From: Ruegeria atlantica
GTDB taxonomy: Bacteria > Pseudomonadota > Alphaproteobacteria > Rhodobacterales > Rhodobacteraceae
Assembly: GCF_013032005.1 (NCBI RefSeq)
Contig: NZ_WQBE01000012.1
Location: forward strand, 1 to 64,000
Length of the DNA: 64,000 nt
Direction: 5' to 3'
In this document: piece after piece, positions 25,710 through 33,592 of the stretch
How positions within the stretch are numbered: the stretch's first letter is position 1
How the letters are laid out: each line of letters opens with the position of its first letter
Notes under the pieces: generated by a model
Database searches by the model: none
Seen by the model: only the letters and a program-made list of their open reading frames with translations
Told to the model about the DNA's origin: nothing
Translations under genes and position numbers: made by a program

Positions 25710-27474
25710 GGCATCGTACCTTATGGCCGGGTTCCATCTCTACCAGCGAAGGTATCACGGAGTCAGTAAATCGGAAGGCGTCATCCCAACTGTCCGGCGA
25801 ACCTGCGCCCAAAGCAACCAATTTCAGGTCGATTGGGCGGTTGATGTCAGGTTCTGGCTGGGCGGCAATCAGCGCCTTGGTGTACGGGTGGCGGGGATTG
25901 TAGAAAAGGGTCTCGGGCGGGGCCTGTTCAACGACCAGCCCGCGGCGCATCACTGCAACCTCGTCGGCAATGCGCGCCACAACGGCAAGGTCGTGAGAGA
26001 TAAAGAAGTAGGACAGATTCAGACTGTCCTGCAAATCTTCCAGCAGTGTCAGGATTTGTTCCTGAACCGAGACATCCAAAGCCGATGTAGGCTCGTCGCA
26101 CACGATCAGCTGCGGGTCCAGCATCATGGCGCGGGCAATGGACAGGCGCTGTCGCTGACCACCAGAAAAGGCATGAGGATAGCGTTTCAGCATGTCGGCG
26201 TTCAGCCCAACCCGCAGCAGCATCTCGGCGGCTTTGTCACGCTGTTCAGATGCGGTGCCGATCTTGTGAATCTCCAACGGCTCGGTCATCGCATCCTGAA
26301 TGCGCATGCGCGGGCTGAGTGAACTGTAGGGGTCTTGAAACACCATCTGCGCCTTGCGCTGAAAGGCGGTGCGCTGGGCACGGGTCATATGGTGAACGGT
26401 AATCGGGTCTTCGGTTGGCGAGGTGCGGAACAGAACCTCGCCGCCGGGATCGGGAAGTTCGGCGCCCAACGCGATACGCGCAGCCGTGGTCTTGCCCGAG
26501 CCGCTTTCGCCGACCACGGCCAGTGTCTTGCCGCGTGCGAGCTTCATGTCAACGCCACGGCAGGCATGGATCAGTTGTTCACCCTTCCAACCCTTGCTGG
26601 ATCGCAAGGTGTAAGTTTTTGAGACGTTCTTGATCTGTAGGATCAAATCCTCGTCGGGCATCGGTATCCCAACCGAGTCTTCGTCCGGAATCTCGGGTGC
26701 GGCGTTGAACAATTGCTGCGTGTAAGGATGCGCGGGTGAGGTCAGGATCGGGGCGGCGGCCCCGGATTCCATCACACGGCCCTTGTGCATGACGGCGACC
26801 TGTTCTGCCATATTGGCGACCACGCCCAGATCATGGGTGACAAGGATCAGTGCCATGCCGGTTTCGCGCTGCAATTCCTTGATCAGGCCCAGAACCTGCG
26901 CCTGTGTCGTCACGTCAAGCGCGGTTGTCGGCTCGTCCGCGATCAACAATTCCGGCTTGGACACCATCGCCATCGCAATCATGGCGCGTTGGCGCATGCC
27001 ACCGGACAATTCAAACGGGTAAGAATCATAGGCACGTTGGGGATCGGGAAAGCCAACGCGCTCGAACTGAGTCAAAACTTCTTTGCGGGCCTGCGCCTCG
27101 GACGCGCCACGGTGCAGCCAGAGAACCTCGCTGACCTGATTGCCGATCTTGTGCAGCGGCGACAGGGATCGCATCGGTTCTTGAAAGATCATCGAAACGC
27201 GGTTGCCGCGAATACCGCGCATCTGCTTTTCGCTAATCTTGGTCAGATCCTCTGTGCCTTTGGAATCATTCAGAATGATTGTCCCGCTGCGAATTTGCGC
27301 GGTGCGTGGCAAAATCCGCAACGCCGCCCTACACGAGATAGTCTTGCCAGAACCGGATTCGCCGACCAGCGCAAGTGTCTGCCCCGCCTCGACGTCAAAA
27401 TTGACGCCTTCGACAACGGGGTTGCCCGCACCAAAACCGATGCTCAAATCGCGGACAGACAACAAAGCTGTCAT
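25702..27474 (-). CDS. Peptide ABC transporter ATP-binding protein with two ATPase domains (YejF-like)
   Basis: 590-residue fused double ATPase. Domain 1 (~1-260) has [16 protein letters not shown] and LLIADEPTTALD; domain 2 (~275-560) has a second [16 protein letters not shown] and LIVCDEPTSALD, each with an oligopeptide-type C-terminal extension (NPRHPYTKALI). All catalytic motifs are intact. It is the first gene of the order ATPase, binding protein, permease B, permease E, CoA-transferase. Confidence 0.94.
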   Translation of the reverse strand: MTALLSVRDLSIGFGAGNPVVEGVNFDVEAGQTLALVGESGSGKTISCRAALRILPRTAQIRSGTIILNDSKGTEDLTKISEKQMRGIRGNRVSMIFQEPMRSLSPLHKIGNQVSEVLWLHRGASEAQARKEVLTQFERVGFPDPQRAYDSYPFELSGGMRQRAMIAMAMVSKPELLIADEPTTALDVTTQAQVLGLIKELQRETGMALILVTHDLGVVANMAEQVAVMHKGRVMESGAAAPILTSPAHPYTQQLFNAAPEIPDEDSVGIPMPDEDLILQIKNVSKTYTLRSSKGWKGEQLIHACRGVDMKLARGKTLAVVGESGSGKTTAARIALGAELPDPGGEVLFRTSPTEDPITVHHMTRAQRTAFQRKAQMVFQDPYSSLSPRMRIQDAMTEPLEIHKIGTASEQRDKAAEMLLRVGLNADMLKRYPHAFSGGQRQRLSIARAMMLDPQLIVCDEPTSALDVSVQEQILTLLEDLQDSLNLSYFFISHDLAVVARIADEVAVMRRGLVVEQAPPETLFYNPRHPYTKALIAAQPEPDINRPIDLKLVALGAGSPDSWDDAFRFTDSVIPSLVEMEPGHKVRCHV

Positions 27475-27618
27475 GCGGGTATTCCACCCGTTGGGCCGTA
27501 GGTCGGCATCGGCTTGATCAACTCCCCGTGTTTTTTGACGCAGTCTCGCGCGGTTGGGGCGGGGTAGTCAAACCCGTTCTTGGGGTGAAATGTCGCGGAA
27601 ACGTGAAACTGACACCAA

Positions 27619-27632
27619 TTTGTCTACACAAA
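27619..27632. promoter_or_regulatory. Palindromic operator candidate upstream of methyltransferase paralogue
   Basis: TTTGT (27619-27623) and ACAAA (27628-27632) flank CTAC, and the core GTCTACAC fits the GTNTANAC consensus of HutC-type GntR regulators. The left half, TTTGTCTA, is identical to bases 3382-3389 of the phnG operator candidate. Located ~75 bp upstream of the GTG start at 27708. Confidence 0.35.
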
Positions 27633-27707
27633 GTCTTGAGGATTTGCGATCACGGGCCATGTCGACCCCATCTGGCAAATCGACTGATATCAAGGAGAGA
27701 TTTCCCC

Positions 27708-28205
27708 GTGCCCGACGATCAAAGCCGACTCGATCTGTTCATTGACCGCATGGTGTCGCAACGCGCCTGTCTGGATTTTGCCATTGCCGAATCGCGTGGC
27801 ATGGCGGGGCCGGTCTTTGAATTGGGTTTGGGCAATGGGCGGACCTATCATCACATGGCGCAATATGTGAAAGACCGCCCCGTGTACGTGTTTGAACGAG
27901 CGGTGGCGTCCCACCCAGATTCAACGCCCCCCGAGGATCGGGTGATTCTGGGCGATGTGCGCGAAACGCTGCCCGCCGCGCTGACGCGTTTCGGTGCCAC
28001 TGCAAGCCTGATCCACGCGGATCTTGGCGGGCATAACCGAGAAAAGAACGACGCCTTTGCCAGATTTGTTTCACCGTTGATCCAACCTCTGCTCGCAGAA
28101 GGTGGTTTGATGGTCTCCAGTGATCGGATGTATTTCGACGAACTGACTGAATTGCCTTTGCCGCCCGGTGCGGTTCAGGGCCGGTGCTTCGTCTATCGCC
28201 GCTGA
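27708..28205 (+). CDS. Class I SAM-dependent methyltransferase-like protein (paralogue)
   Basis: 165-residue protein. I choose the GTG at 27708 because AAGGAGA lies 9 bases upstream and alignment to the paralogue at 10935-11411 begins there; a longer frame opening at 27528 has no support. It shares SRLD..(I/L)..R(M/L)..QR, (E/D).GLGNGRTYHHM and HPDSTPP with that paralogue. The Asp at the end of strand 1 is Glu here (FELGLGNG). The methyl acceptor is unknown. A GST gene follows 16 bases downstream, probably in the same operon. Confidence 0.82.
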   Translation: MPDDQSRLDLFIDRMVSQRACLDFAIAESRGMAGPVFELGLGNGRTYHHMAQYVKDRPVYVFERAVASHPDSTPPEDRVILGDVRETLPAALTRFGATASLIHADLGGHNREKNDAFARFVSPLIQPLLAEGGLMVSSDRMYFDELTELPLPPGAVQGRCFVYRR

Positions 28206-28221
28206 AACACAGGAGCATCCC

Positions 28222-28851
28222 ATGCTGTTCTACGATTGCAAAACCGCCCCGAACCCACGCCGGGCTCGTATGTTCATCGCGGAAAAAGGGTTGGAGGTCG
28301 AAACCCGCGAGGTCTCGATCGGCAAAGGCGAACAGCTGAGCGATGCGTTCAAAGCGATCAACCCGAACGCGACCCTTCCTGTGCTGATCACGGATGAGGG
28401 CACGGCACTGACCGAGAACCTTGGCATCGCGGCCTATCTCGACGCCCGATTTCCCGAGCCGCCTTTGATGGGGCGCACCTCGGATGAAAAAGGTCTTGTT
28501 TTGATGTGGAACAGTATCGTTGAACAGCAAGGCGGGGCGCCCATTGGCGAAACTTTACGCAACACGCATCCCGCCTTTGCCGACAGGGCGATTCCCGGTC
28601 CGGTGAATCACGCTCAGATTCCTGAACTGGCGCAACGAGGTGCCGCGCGGGTTGGATATTTTTTCGATCTGTTGGAATGGCGATTGGCGGAAAGTCCCTA
28701 TATCGCCGGGTCTGAGTTTACGCTGGCTGACATCTCAACATTTGTCTTTGTTGACTTTGCCCGAGTGATCAAGACGCGAATACCGCAGGAAAATTCGGCA
28801 ACGCTGACTTGGTTCGAAAAGGTCAGCACACGGCCCAGCGCGCAGCTTTAA
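28222..28851 (+). CDS. Glutathione S-transferase family protein
   Basis: 209-residue GST. The N-terminal thioredoxin-like domain starts MLFYDCKTAPNPRRARMF, with the NPNATLPVL cis-proline segment (~49-57) and TENLGIAAYLD as the glutathione-binding Glu/Asn-Leu motif. The C-terminal helical domain has FTLADISTFVFVDF (N-capping box). Start ATG 28222 has AGGAG 6 bases upstream. Role likely detoxification or thiol chemistry; the exact substrate is unknown. Confidence 0.9.
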   Translation: MLFYDCKTAPNPRRARMFIAEKGLEVETREVSIGKGEQLSDAFKAINPNATLPVLITDEGTALTENLGIAAYLDARFPEPPLMGRTSDEKGLVLMWNSIVEQQGGAPIGETLRNTHPAFADRAIPGPVNHAQIPELAQRGAARVGYFFDLLEWRLAESPYIAGSEFTLADISTFVFVDFARVIKTRIPQENSATLTWFEKVSTRPSAQL

Positions 28852-28889
28852 ACCAGAGAAATCCGTCCAACAATCTGGTGCGGGTAGAA

Positions 28890-28910
28890 CTGTACAGAAA
28901 TGTCTAGACA
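28890..28910. promoter_or_regulatory. Two tandem palindromes upstream of the methylated-amine operon
   Basis: CTGTACAG (28890-28897) and TGTCTAGACA (28901-28910) are both perfect palindromes, three bases apart, 52 bp upstream of the flavoenzyme start. The core GTCTAGAC fits the GTNTANAC HutC-type consensus. The operon's own TetR protein (32918-33592) is an alternative ligand. Confidence 0.45.
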
Positions 28911-28961
28911 GAAGTGAACAGTGGGTCTAGCGTTCTGCCCAAGCCATGTTGGGAGGGCAGG

Positions 28962-31364
28962 ATGAAATCTCAGTACCGTGTTGTGGTTATCGGGGGCGGC
29001 GTTGTGGGCGCCTCGGTTCTGTATCACCTGGCCAAGTTCGGCTGGTCGGATGTGGTGATGCTGGAACGGCGGCGGTTGGCATCGGGATCTTCCTGGCACG
29101 CTGCCGGAGGGGTTCATGCGTTGAACGCTGACCCAAATATGGCCTCGCTGCAGGCGTATACCATCGATCTGCTTAGTGAGATTGAAAAGGAATCGGGTCA
29201 GAATATCGGAATGCACATGACCGGTGGCCTGACGTTGGCTGGAACGCCCGAACGGTGGGAGTGGCTACAGGCGAACTACCGTATTTTTCAGTCTATCGGC
29301 ATTGAGGATTGCGAGTTGCTGTCTCCGGAAGAGGCGCAGCGCCGTTGCCCGATCATGTCCACCGACGGCGTGCTGGGTGCTATGTGGGCGGACCGCGAGG
29401 GCTATATCGACACGACCGGCACGGTGCAGGCTTATGCAACGGCGGCCAGAAAACGTGGTGCCGAGTATTACGAGGAAACCAAGGTTAAGGAGCTGATCCA
29501 AACCGCGGATGGTTGGCAGGTGGTGACCGACAAGGGCACGATCACTTGCGAACATGTGGTCAATGCGGCTGGGCTTTGGGCCAAACAGGTGGGCCGCATG
29601 GCTGGCATCGAACTGCCGGTCTCGCCGCTGAAACACCACTATCTGATTACCGACACGGTGCCCGAAGTGGCGCAGGCGGATTTCGAGATGCCTATGACCG
29701 TCGACCTCGAAGGGTTCACCTATATGCGGCAGGACCAGAAGGGCGTCCTTGTTGGTATCTACGAGATTGATCACGAACACTGGGCCATGGACGGCGCACC
29801 GTGGAATTATGGCGAAGAGCTGTTCCAAGAACAGCTGGATCGGATTGAAAACGAACTGACGCTGGGCTTTGAGCGATACCCGTCGATTCAGAACGTGGGG
29901 ATCAAGACGTGGGTAAACGGGGCGTTTACTTTCTCGCCAGATGGTAACCCGCTGGTCGGACCCGTTCCGGGCAAGCGCGGTTATTGGTCGGCTTGCGCGG
30001 TGATGGCCGGGTTCTTGCAGGGCGGCGGCGTTGGCAAAACATTGGCCGAGTGGATGATCCATGGCGAGCCTGAGGCGGATGCATGGCCGATGGACGTGGC
30101 GCGGTATGGTGATTTCGCGCAGAACAAACGCTATATCCGCGAAACCACCGGGCAGTTCTATTCCCGCCGTTTCGTAATGACCTACCCGAATGAGCAACTG
30201 CCCGCGGGCCGTCCGCTGAAGATGGCGCCCGCCCATGACGCAATGACAGAGGCCGGCTGCAAATGGGGTGTTAGCTGGGATCTGGAAGTGCCGCTGTATT
30301 TCGCGCCGAAAGGGTTTGAGGAAACACCGACGCTCAAACGATCAAACGCTCACGACATCGTGGCCGAGGAATGCAAGGTGATCCGCGAAGGCGTCGGCCT
30401 GTTGGATATCTCGGGCTTTTCGCGGTTTGAGGTCAGCGGCCCCAATGCTGAGGTTTGGCTCGATAAGGTCATGGCATCGAAACTCCCCGCGCCGGGCCGT
30501 GCCAAATTGGCCCCGATGCTGGGCGAGGACGGGCGGCTCAAAGGGGATCTGACCGTTCTTAACTGGGGCGACGACACCTGGTGGATCATGGGCAGCTATT
30601 ATCTGCGCGCCTGGCACATGCGCTGGTTCGACGATCACATGATCGACGGCGTCAATATCCGTGATCTGGGTGAAGAGTATTGCGGTTTCGCTGTGGTAGG
30701 GCCGAAATCGCAGGCAGTGGTCGAGAAACTGGCGGAACAGGATATCTCGGGTCTTGGGTTCATGGGCTGCGGTGAGTTCGATATCGGCCTTGTTCGCGCC
30801 CGCGTCGCGCGTATGTCGGTGACAGGCGAAAAAGGCTATGAGATCAACTGCCGTTATGGCGATCATATTGCGCTGCGCCGGGTGCTGCTTGAGGCCGGGG
30901 CGGATGAAGGTATTCGCGAATGCGGCTTCAACGCGATGCTGTCGACGCGGCTGGAAAAAAGCTTTGGTATCTGGTCGGCGGAGTTCACCCAGGCCTACAC
31001 GCCGGGGATGACAGGAATGGATCGCTGGATCGACTGGGATAAGGATTTCGTCGGCAAAGACGCCGCATTGGCCGAGCGTGACGGAAACGGCCCGGCGCAA
31101 GTGCAAGTAACGCTGGAAATAGACGCGCTGGACGCTGACGCCAGCGGGTACGAGCCGATCTGGTCGGGCGAAGACCGAGTGGGTTTCGTAACTTCGGGCG
31201 GCTATGGGCACTATACCGGAAAATCTCTGGCTATGGCTCTGGTCGAACGTGACAAGGCAGAACCGGGTACCGAGTTGACGGTTCATGTGGTTGGTGTTGA
31301 ACGCCCCGCGTGTGTGATCGCAACGTCCCCATACGATCCGAACGGTAAGGCGATGAGGGGCTGA
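28962..31364 (+). CDS. Dimethylglycine/sarcosine dehydrogenase-like FAD oxidoreductase with GcvT domain
   Basis: 800-residue flavoenzyme. N-terminal DAO-type FAD domain: VVVIGGGVVGASVLYHLAKF, then SGSSWHAAGGVH, where the His corresponds to the covalent-FAD His of dimethylglycine dehydrogenases. The C-terminal half (~430-800) is a GCV_T folate-binding domain (KGYEINCRYGD) ending in the GcvT C-terminal barrel. Such enzymes demethylate N-methylated glycines and pass formaldehyde units to tetrahydrofolate. ATG 28962 is chosen for its GGGAGGG at 28951-28957. The next gene starts inside its stop. Confidence 0.92.
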   Translation: MKSQYRVVVIGGGVVGASVLYHLAKFGWSDVVMLERRRLASGSSWHAAGGVHALNADPNMASLQAYTIDLLSEIEKESGQNIGMHMTGGLTLAGTPERWEWLQANYRIFQSIGIEDCELLSPEEAQRRCPIMSTDGVLGAMWADREGYIDTTGTVQAYATAARKRGAEYYEETKVKELIQTADGWQVVTDKGTITCEHVVNAAGLWAKQVGRMAGIELPVSPLKHHYLITDTVPEVAQADFEMPMTVDLEGFTYMRQDQKGVLVGIYEIDHEHWAMDGAPWNYGEELFQEQLDRIENELTLGFERYPSIQNVGIKTWVNGAFTFSPDGNPLVGPVPGKRGYWSACAVMAGFLQGGGVGKTLAEWMIHGEPEADAWPMDVARYGDFAQNKRYIRETTGQFYSRRFVMTYPNEQLPAGRPLKMAPAHDAMTEAGCKWGVSWDLEVPLYFAPKGFEETPTLKRSNAHDIVAEECKVIREGVGLLDISGFSRFEVSGPNAEVWLDKVMASKLPAPGRAKLAPMLGEDGRLKGDLTVLNWGDDTWWIMGSYYLRAWHMRWFDDHMIDGVNIRDLGEEYCGFAVVGPKSQAVVEKLAEQDISGLGFMGCGEFDIGLVRARVARMSVTGEKGYEINCRYGDHIALRRVLLEAGADEGIRECGFNAMLSTRLEKSFGIWSAEFTQAYTPGMTGMDRWIDWDKDFVGKDAALAERDGNGPAQVQVTLEIDALDADASGYEPIWSGEDRVGFVTSGGYGHYTGKSLAMALVERDKAEPGTELTVHVVGVERPACVIATSPYDPNGKAMRG

Positions 31365-32917
31365 TGGTGATCTCGCAAACATCCGAGCGCGGCAGGCGGC
31401 GTCGTGGACGCGGTGCAGACGCCGTGCCTGTGCCAAGTCGCGATGTGAATTACCGCCAGCTGCGCAACCCGTTCCCGGTGATGGAGGTGTTCCCGGCGGA
31501 TCAGATCGCCGATATGCACGCAACCGCCCTGCGGACGCTTCAGGAGCTGGGGATTAAGGTTCTGCTGCCCGAGGCCCGCCGAATATTCGACAAGGCAGGC
31601 GCACGGGTAGAGGAAGACAGTGAAATGGTCTTCATCGGTCGAGAGATCGTTGAGGCCGCTATAGCGTCAGCCCCCAAGTCCATCAATTGCCGTGCTGGCG
31701 CGCGCCGTCGTGATTTCACGCTGGAACTGGGCAGTCTTGTGTTTCAACCAGGAGCAGGGGCTCCGAATGCCACCGATCTGGAAAAGGGTCGTCGCCCCGC
31801 GACGGGGCAGGACTATCTGGATTTTTTGAAACTTACGCACCACTTTGATGTGTTCCAGATGATTTCGCCGCAGGTCGAACCACAGGACGTGCCGACCCAC
31901 CTGCGCCACTATTTCACCACGCAGGCGCAGATGGAGCTGACTGACAAGTTCCCGTTCTTCTACTCTCGCGGAACGCCGCAGGTGATGGATTGTTTTGAGA
32001 TGCTGACCACTGCGCGTGGCCTGCCGGACGATGAATTCCGCGCCACCCCGCACAGCTATACGATCATCAATACCAACAGTCCGCGGACGTTGGATATCCC
32101 CATGGCGCAAGGTCTAATCGACTTTGCCCGCCACGGTCAGATGTCGATTGTCACGCCGTTCACGCTAATGGGGGCGATGGCACCCATTACTGTGGCCGGG
32201 GCGATTACGCTGTCTCATGCCGAGGCTTTGGCAGCGGTTACCCTGACCCAACTAACCAATCCCGGCGCGCCGGTGTGTTATGGGACCTTCACCAGCAACG
32301 TGGACATGAAATCGGGGGCTCCAGCGTTTGGGACGCCTTCGCATTTCCAGGCGTCTCTGGCGGCGGGGCAGTTGGCGCGGCACCTGGGCCTTCCGTGGCG
32401 GTCCGCCGCCGGGTCGGCTTCGAATGTAAACGACGTTCAGGCCGCGAATGAAAATCAGTTTGGCCTTTGGGGGTGTCTGATGGCCGGGGCCACGGTGATC
32501 ATCCATTCGGCCGGGTGGCTTGAGGGTGGATTGACGGTCTCTTTCGAAAAGATGATCTGTGATGCCGAAGTGCTGAACATGGTGGCCGAGCTGTGTGCTG
32601 GCGCACAAGCGGGCACGGCCGAGATCGGTTATGACACCGCCCTGCGTGAGGTTGAACCCAGCGGGCATTTCTTTGCCTCCAGCCAGACGATGGAGCGCTA
32701 CAATATCGAATTCTACGAGCCCCATGTGCATGACTATGCCAATTTCGGCACCTGGACCGAGCGCGGATCAATCGACGCCAATCACCGTGCAACGGACGTT
32801 TGGAAGACCATCCTGAACGATTTCAAAGCCCCTGCCGGGGACAGCGACAGGTTGGGTGACTTGCAGGACTTCATCGCACGCCGTACGGCTGAGGGCGGCG
32901 CACCGCCGGAGAGTTGA
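31364..32917 (+). CDS. MttB-family (trimethylamine methyltransferase-like) protein, non-pyrrolysine
   Basis: 517-residue member of the MttB superfamily of corrinoid-dependent methyltransferases. It is a single open frame without an internal TAG, so it is not a pyrrolysine enzyme; such members (for example MtgB) act on quaternary amines like glycine betaine. It has an Arg-rich N-terminal leader (residues 9-17) before the conserved NYRQLRNPFP. No corrinoid protein or reactivase lies in the window. Overlaps the upstream flavoenzyme by 3 bases and is followed directly by a TetR gene, so it probably works with the demethylating flavoenzyme. Confidence 0.88.
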   Translation: MVISQTSERGRRRRGRGADAVPVPSRDVNYRQLRNPFPVMEVFPADQIADMHATALRTLQELGIKVLLPEARRIFDKAGARVEEDSEMVFIGREIVEAAIASAPKSINCRAGARRRDFTLELGSLVFQPGAGAPNATDLEKGRRPATGQDYLDFLKLTHHFDVFQMISPQVEPQDVPTHLRHYFTTQAQMELTDKFPFFYSRGTPQVMDCFEMLTTARGLPDDEFRATPHSYTIINTNSPRTLDIPMAQGLIDFARHGQMSIVTPFTLMGAMAPITVAGAITLSHAEALAAVTLTQLTNPGAPVCYGTFTSNVDMKSGAPAFGTPSHFQASLAAGQLARHLGLPWRSAAGSASNVNDVQAANENQFGLWGCLMAGATVIIHSAGWLEGGLTVSFEKMICDAEVLNMVAELCAGAQAGTAEIGYDTALREVEPSGHFFASSQTMERYNIEFYEPHVHDYANFGTWTERGSIDANHRATDVWKTILNDFKAPAGDSDRLGDLQDFIARRTAEGGAPPES

Positions 32918-33592
32918 ATGAACACAAAACCGATCCTGCATAGGGACGATCCCAAGGCCGAACCGCTGGTCGGCAACATCAAGGTCACGCGCGACGATTG
33001 GCTGAACGTGGCGATGGATGTGCTGATCTCGGACGGGGTGGACCAGATCAAGGTTCTGAACCTGGCCGAGCGGATGGCCGTGTCGCGATCATCTTTCTAT
33101 TGGTATTTCAAGTCCCGGCAGGAATTGCTGGACGCACTGCTGGCCCGCTGGCAGGCAACCAATACAGCGGCGCTGGTTGCGCAGGCCGAAGCACCCGCCG
33201 AAACCATCACCGCCGCCGTGTGCAATGTGCATCGCTGCGTAGTGAACACGGGTCTTTTCGACACTGCGTTGGATTTCGCCGTACGTGACTGGGCGCGTAA
33301 GTCGGGCAAGGTGCGACGAGCCCTGGATCAATCGGACGCGCGGCGGCTTGAGGCGTTGCACGCCATGTTTGCGCGGTATGGGTATCCCGAGATTGAGGCC
33401 GAAACCCGCGCGCGCGTGTTGTACTACATGCAAATCGGGTACGATCTGGCGCAGTTGAACGAGCCGATGGAAACGCGGCTGTCGTTGGTGTCGCATTACC
33501 TTTACGTCTTCACCGGAGTCGAACCCAGGCCCGAAGAAGTCGAAGAATTCAGCGCCTATTCAAAGCGCTATTGGGAGGGAGCAACAGAATGA
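32918..33592 (+). CDS. TetR-family transcriptional regulator
   Basis: 224-residue regulator. The helix-turn-helix (~40-62) reads IKVLNLAERMAVSRSSFYWYFKSRQELLDALL, a classic TetR text. The N-terminal ~25 residues are extra. It starts right after the MttB stop and overlaps the next FAD gene, so it is inside the operon it likely controls. Palindromes at 28890-28910 are candidate sites. Confidence 0.93.
   Translation: MNTKPILHRDDPKAEPLVGNIKVTRDDWLNVAMDVLISDGVDQIKVLNLAERMAVSRSSFYWYFKSRQELLDALLARWQATNTAALVAQAEAPAETITAAVCNVHRCVVNTGLFDTALDFAVRDWARKSGKVRRALDQSDARRLEALHAMFARYGYPEIEAETRARVLYYMQIGYDLAQLNEPMETRLSLVSHYLYVFTGVEPRPEEVEEFSAYSKRYWEGATE

Noticed and set aside
26785..27501. Plus-strand frame over the double ATPase gene
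   Set aside because: Shadow of the Walker-motif-bearing minus-strand gene.
27528..27707. N-terminal extension of the methyltransferase paralogue
   Set aside because: The added text (VSRGWGGVVKPVL...) has no similarity to the paralogue; the GTG at 27708 has a strong ribosome binding site.
29265..30236. Minus-strand frame inside the DMGDH-like gene
   Set aside because: Shadow; the FAD motif and GcvT domain define the plus-strand gene.
30342..31523. 393-codon minus-strand frame over the GcvT domain
   Set aside because: Composition is His/Arg-rich and without motifs; plus-strand gene continues across it in frame.
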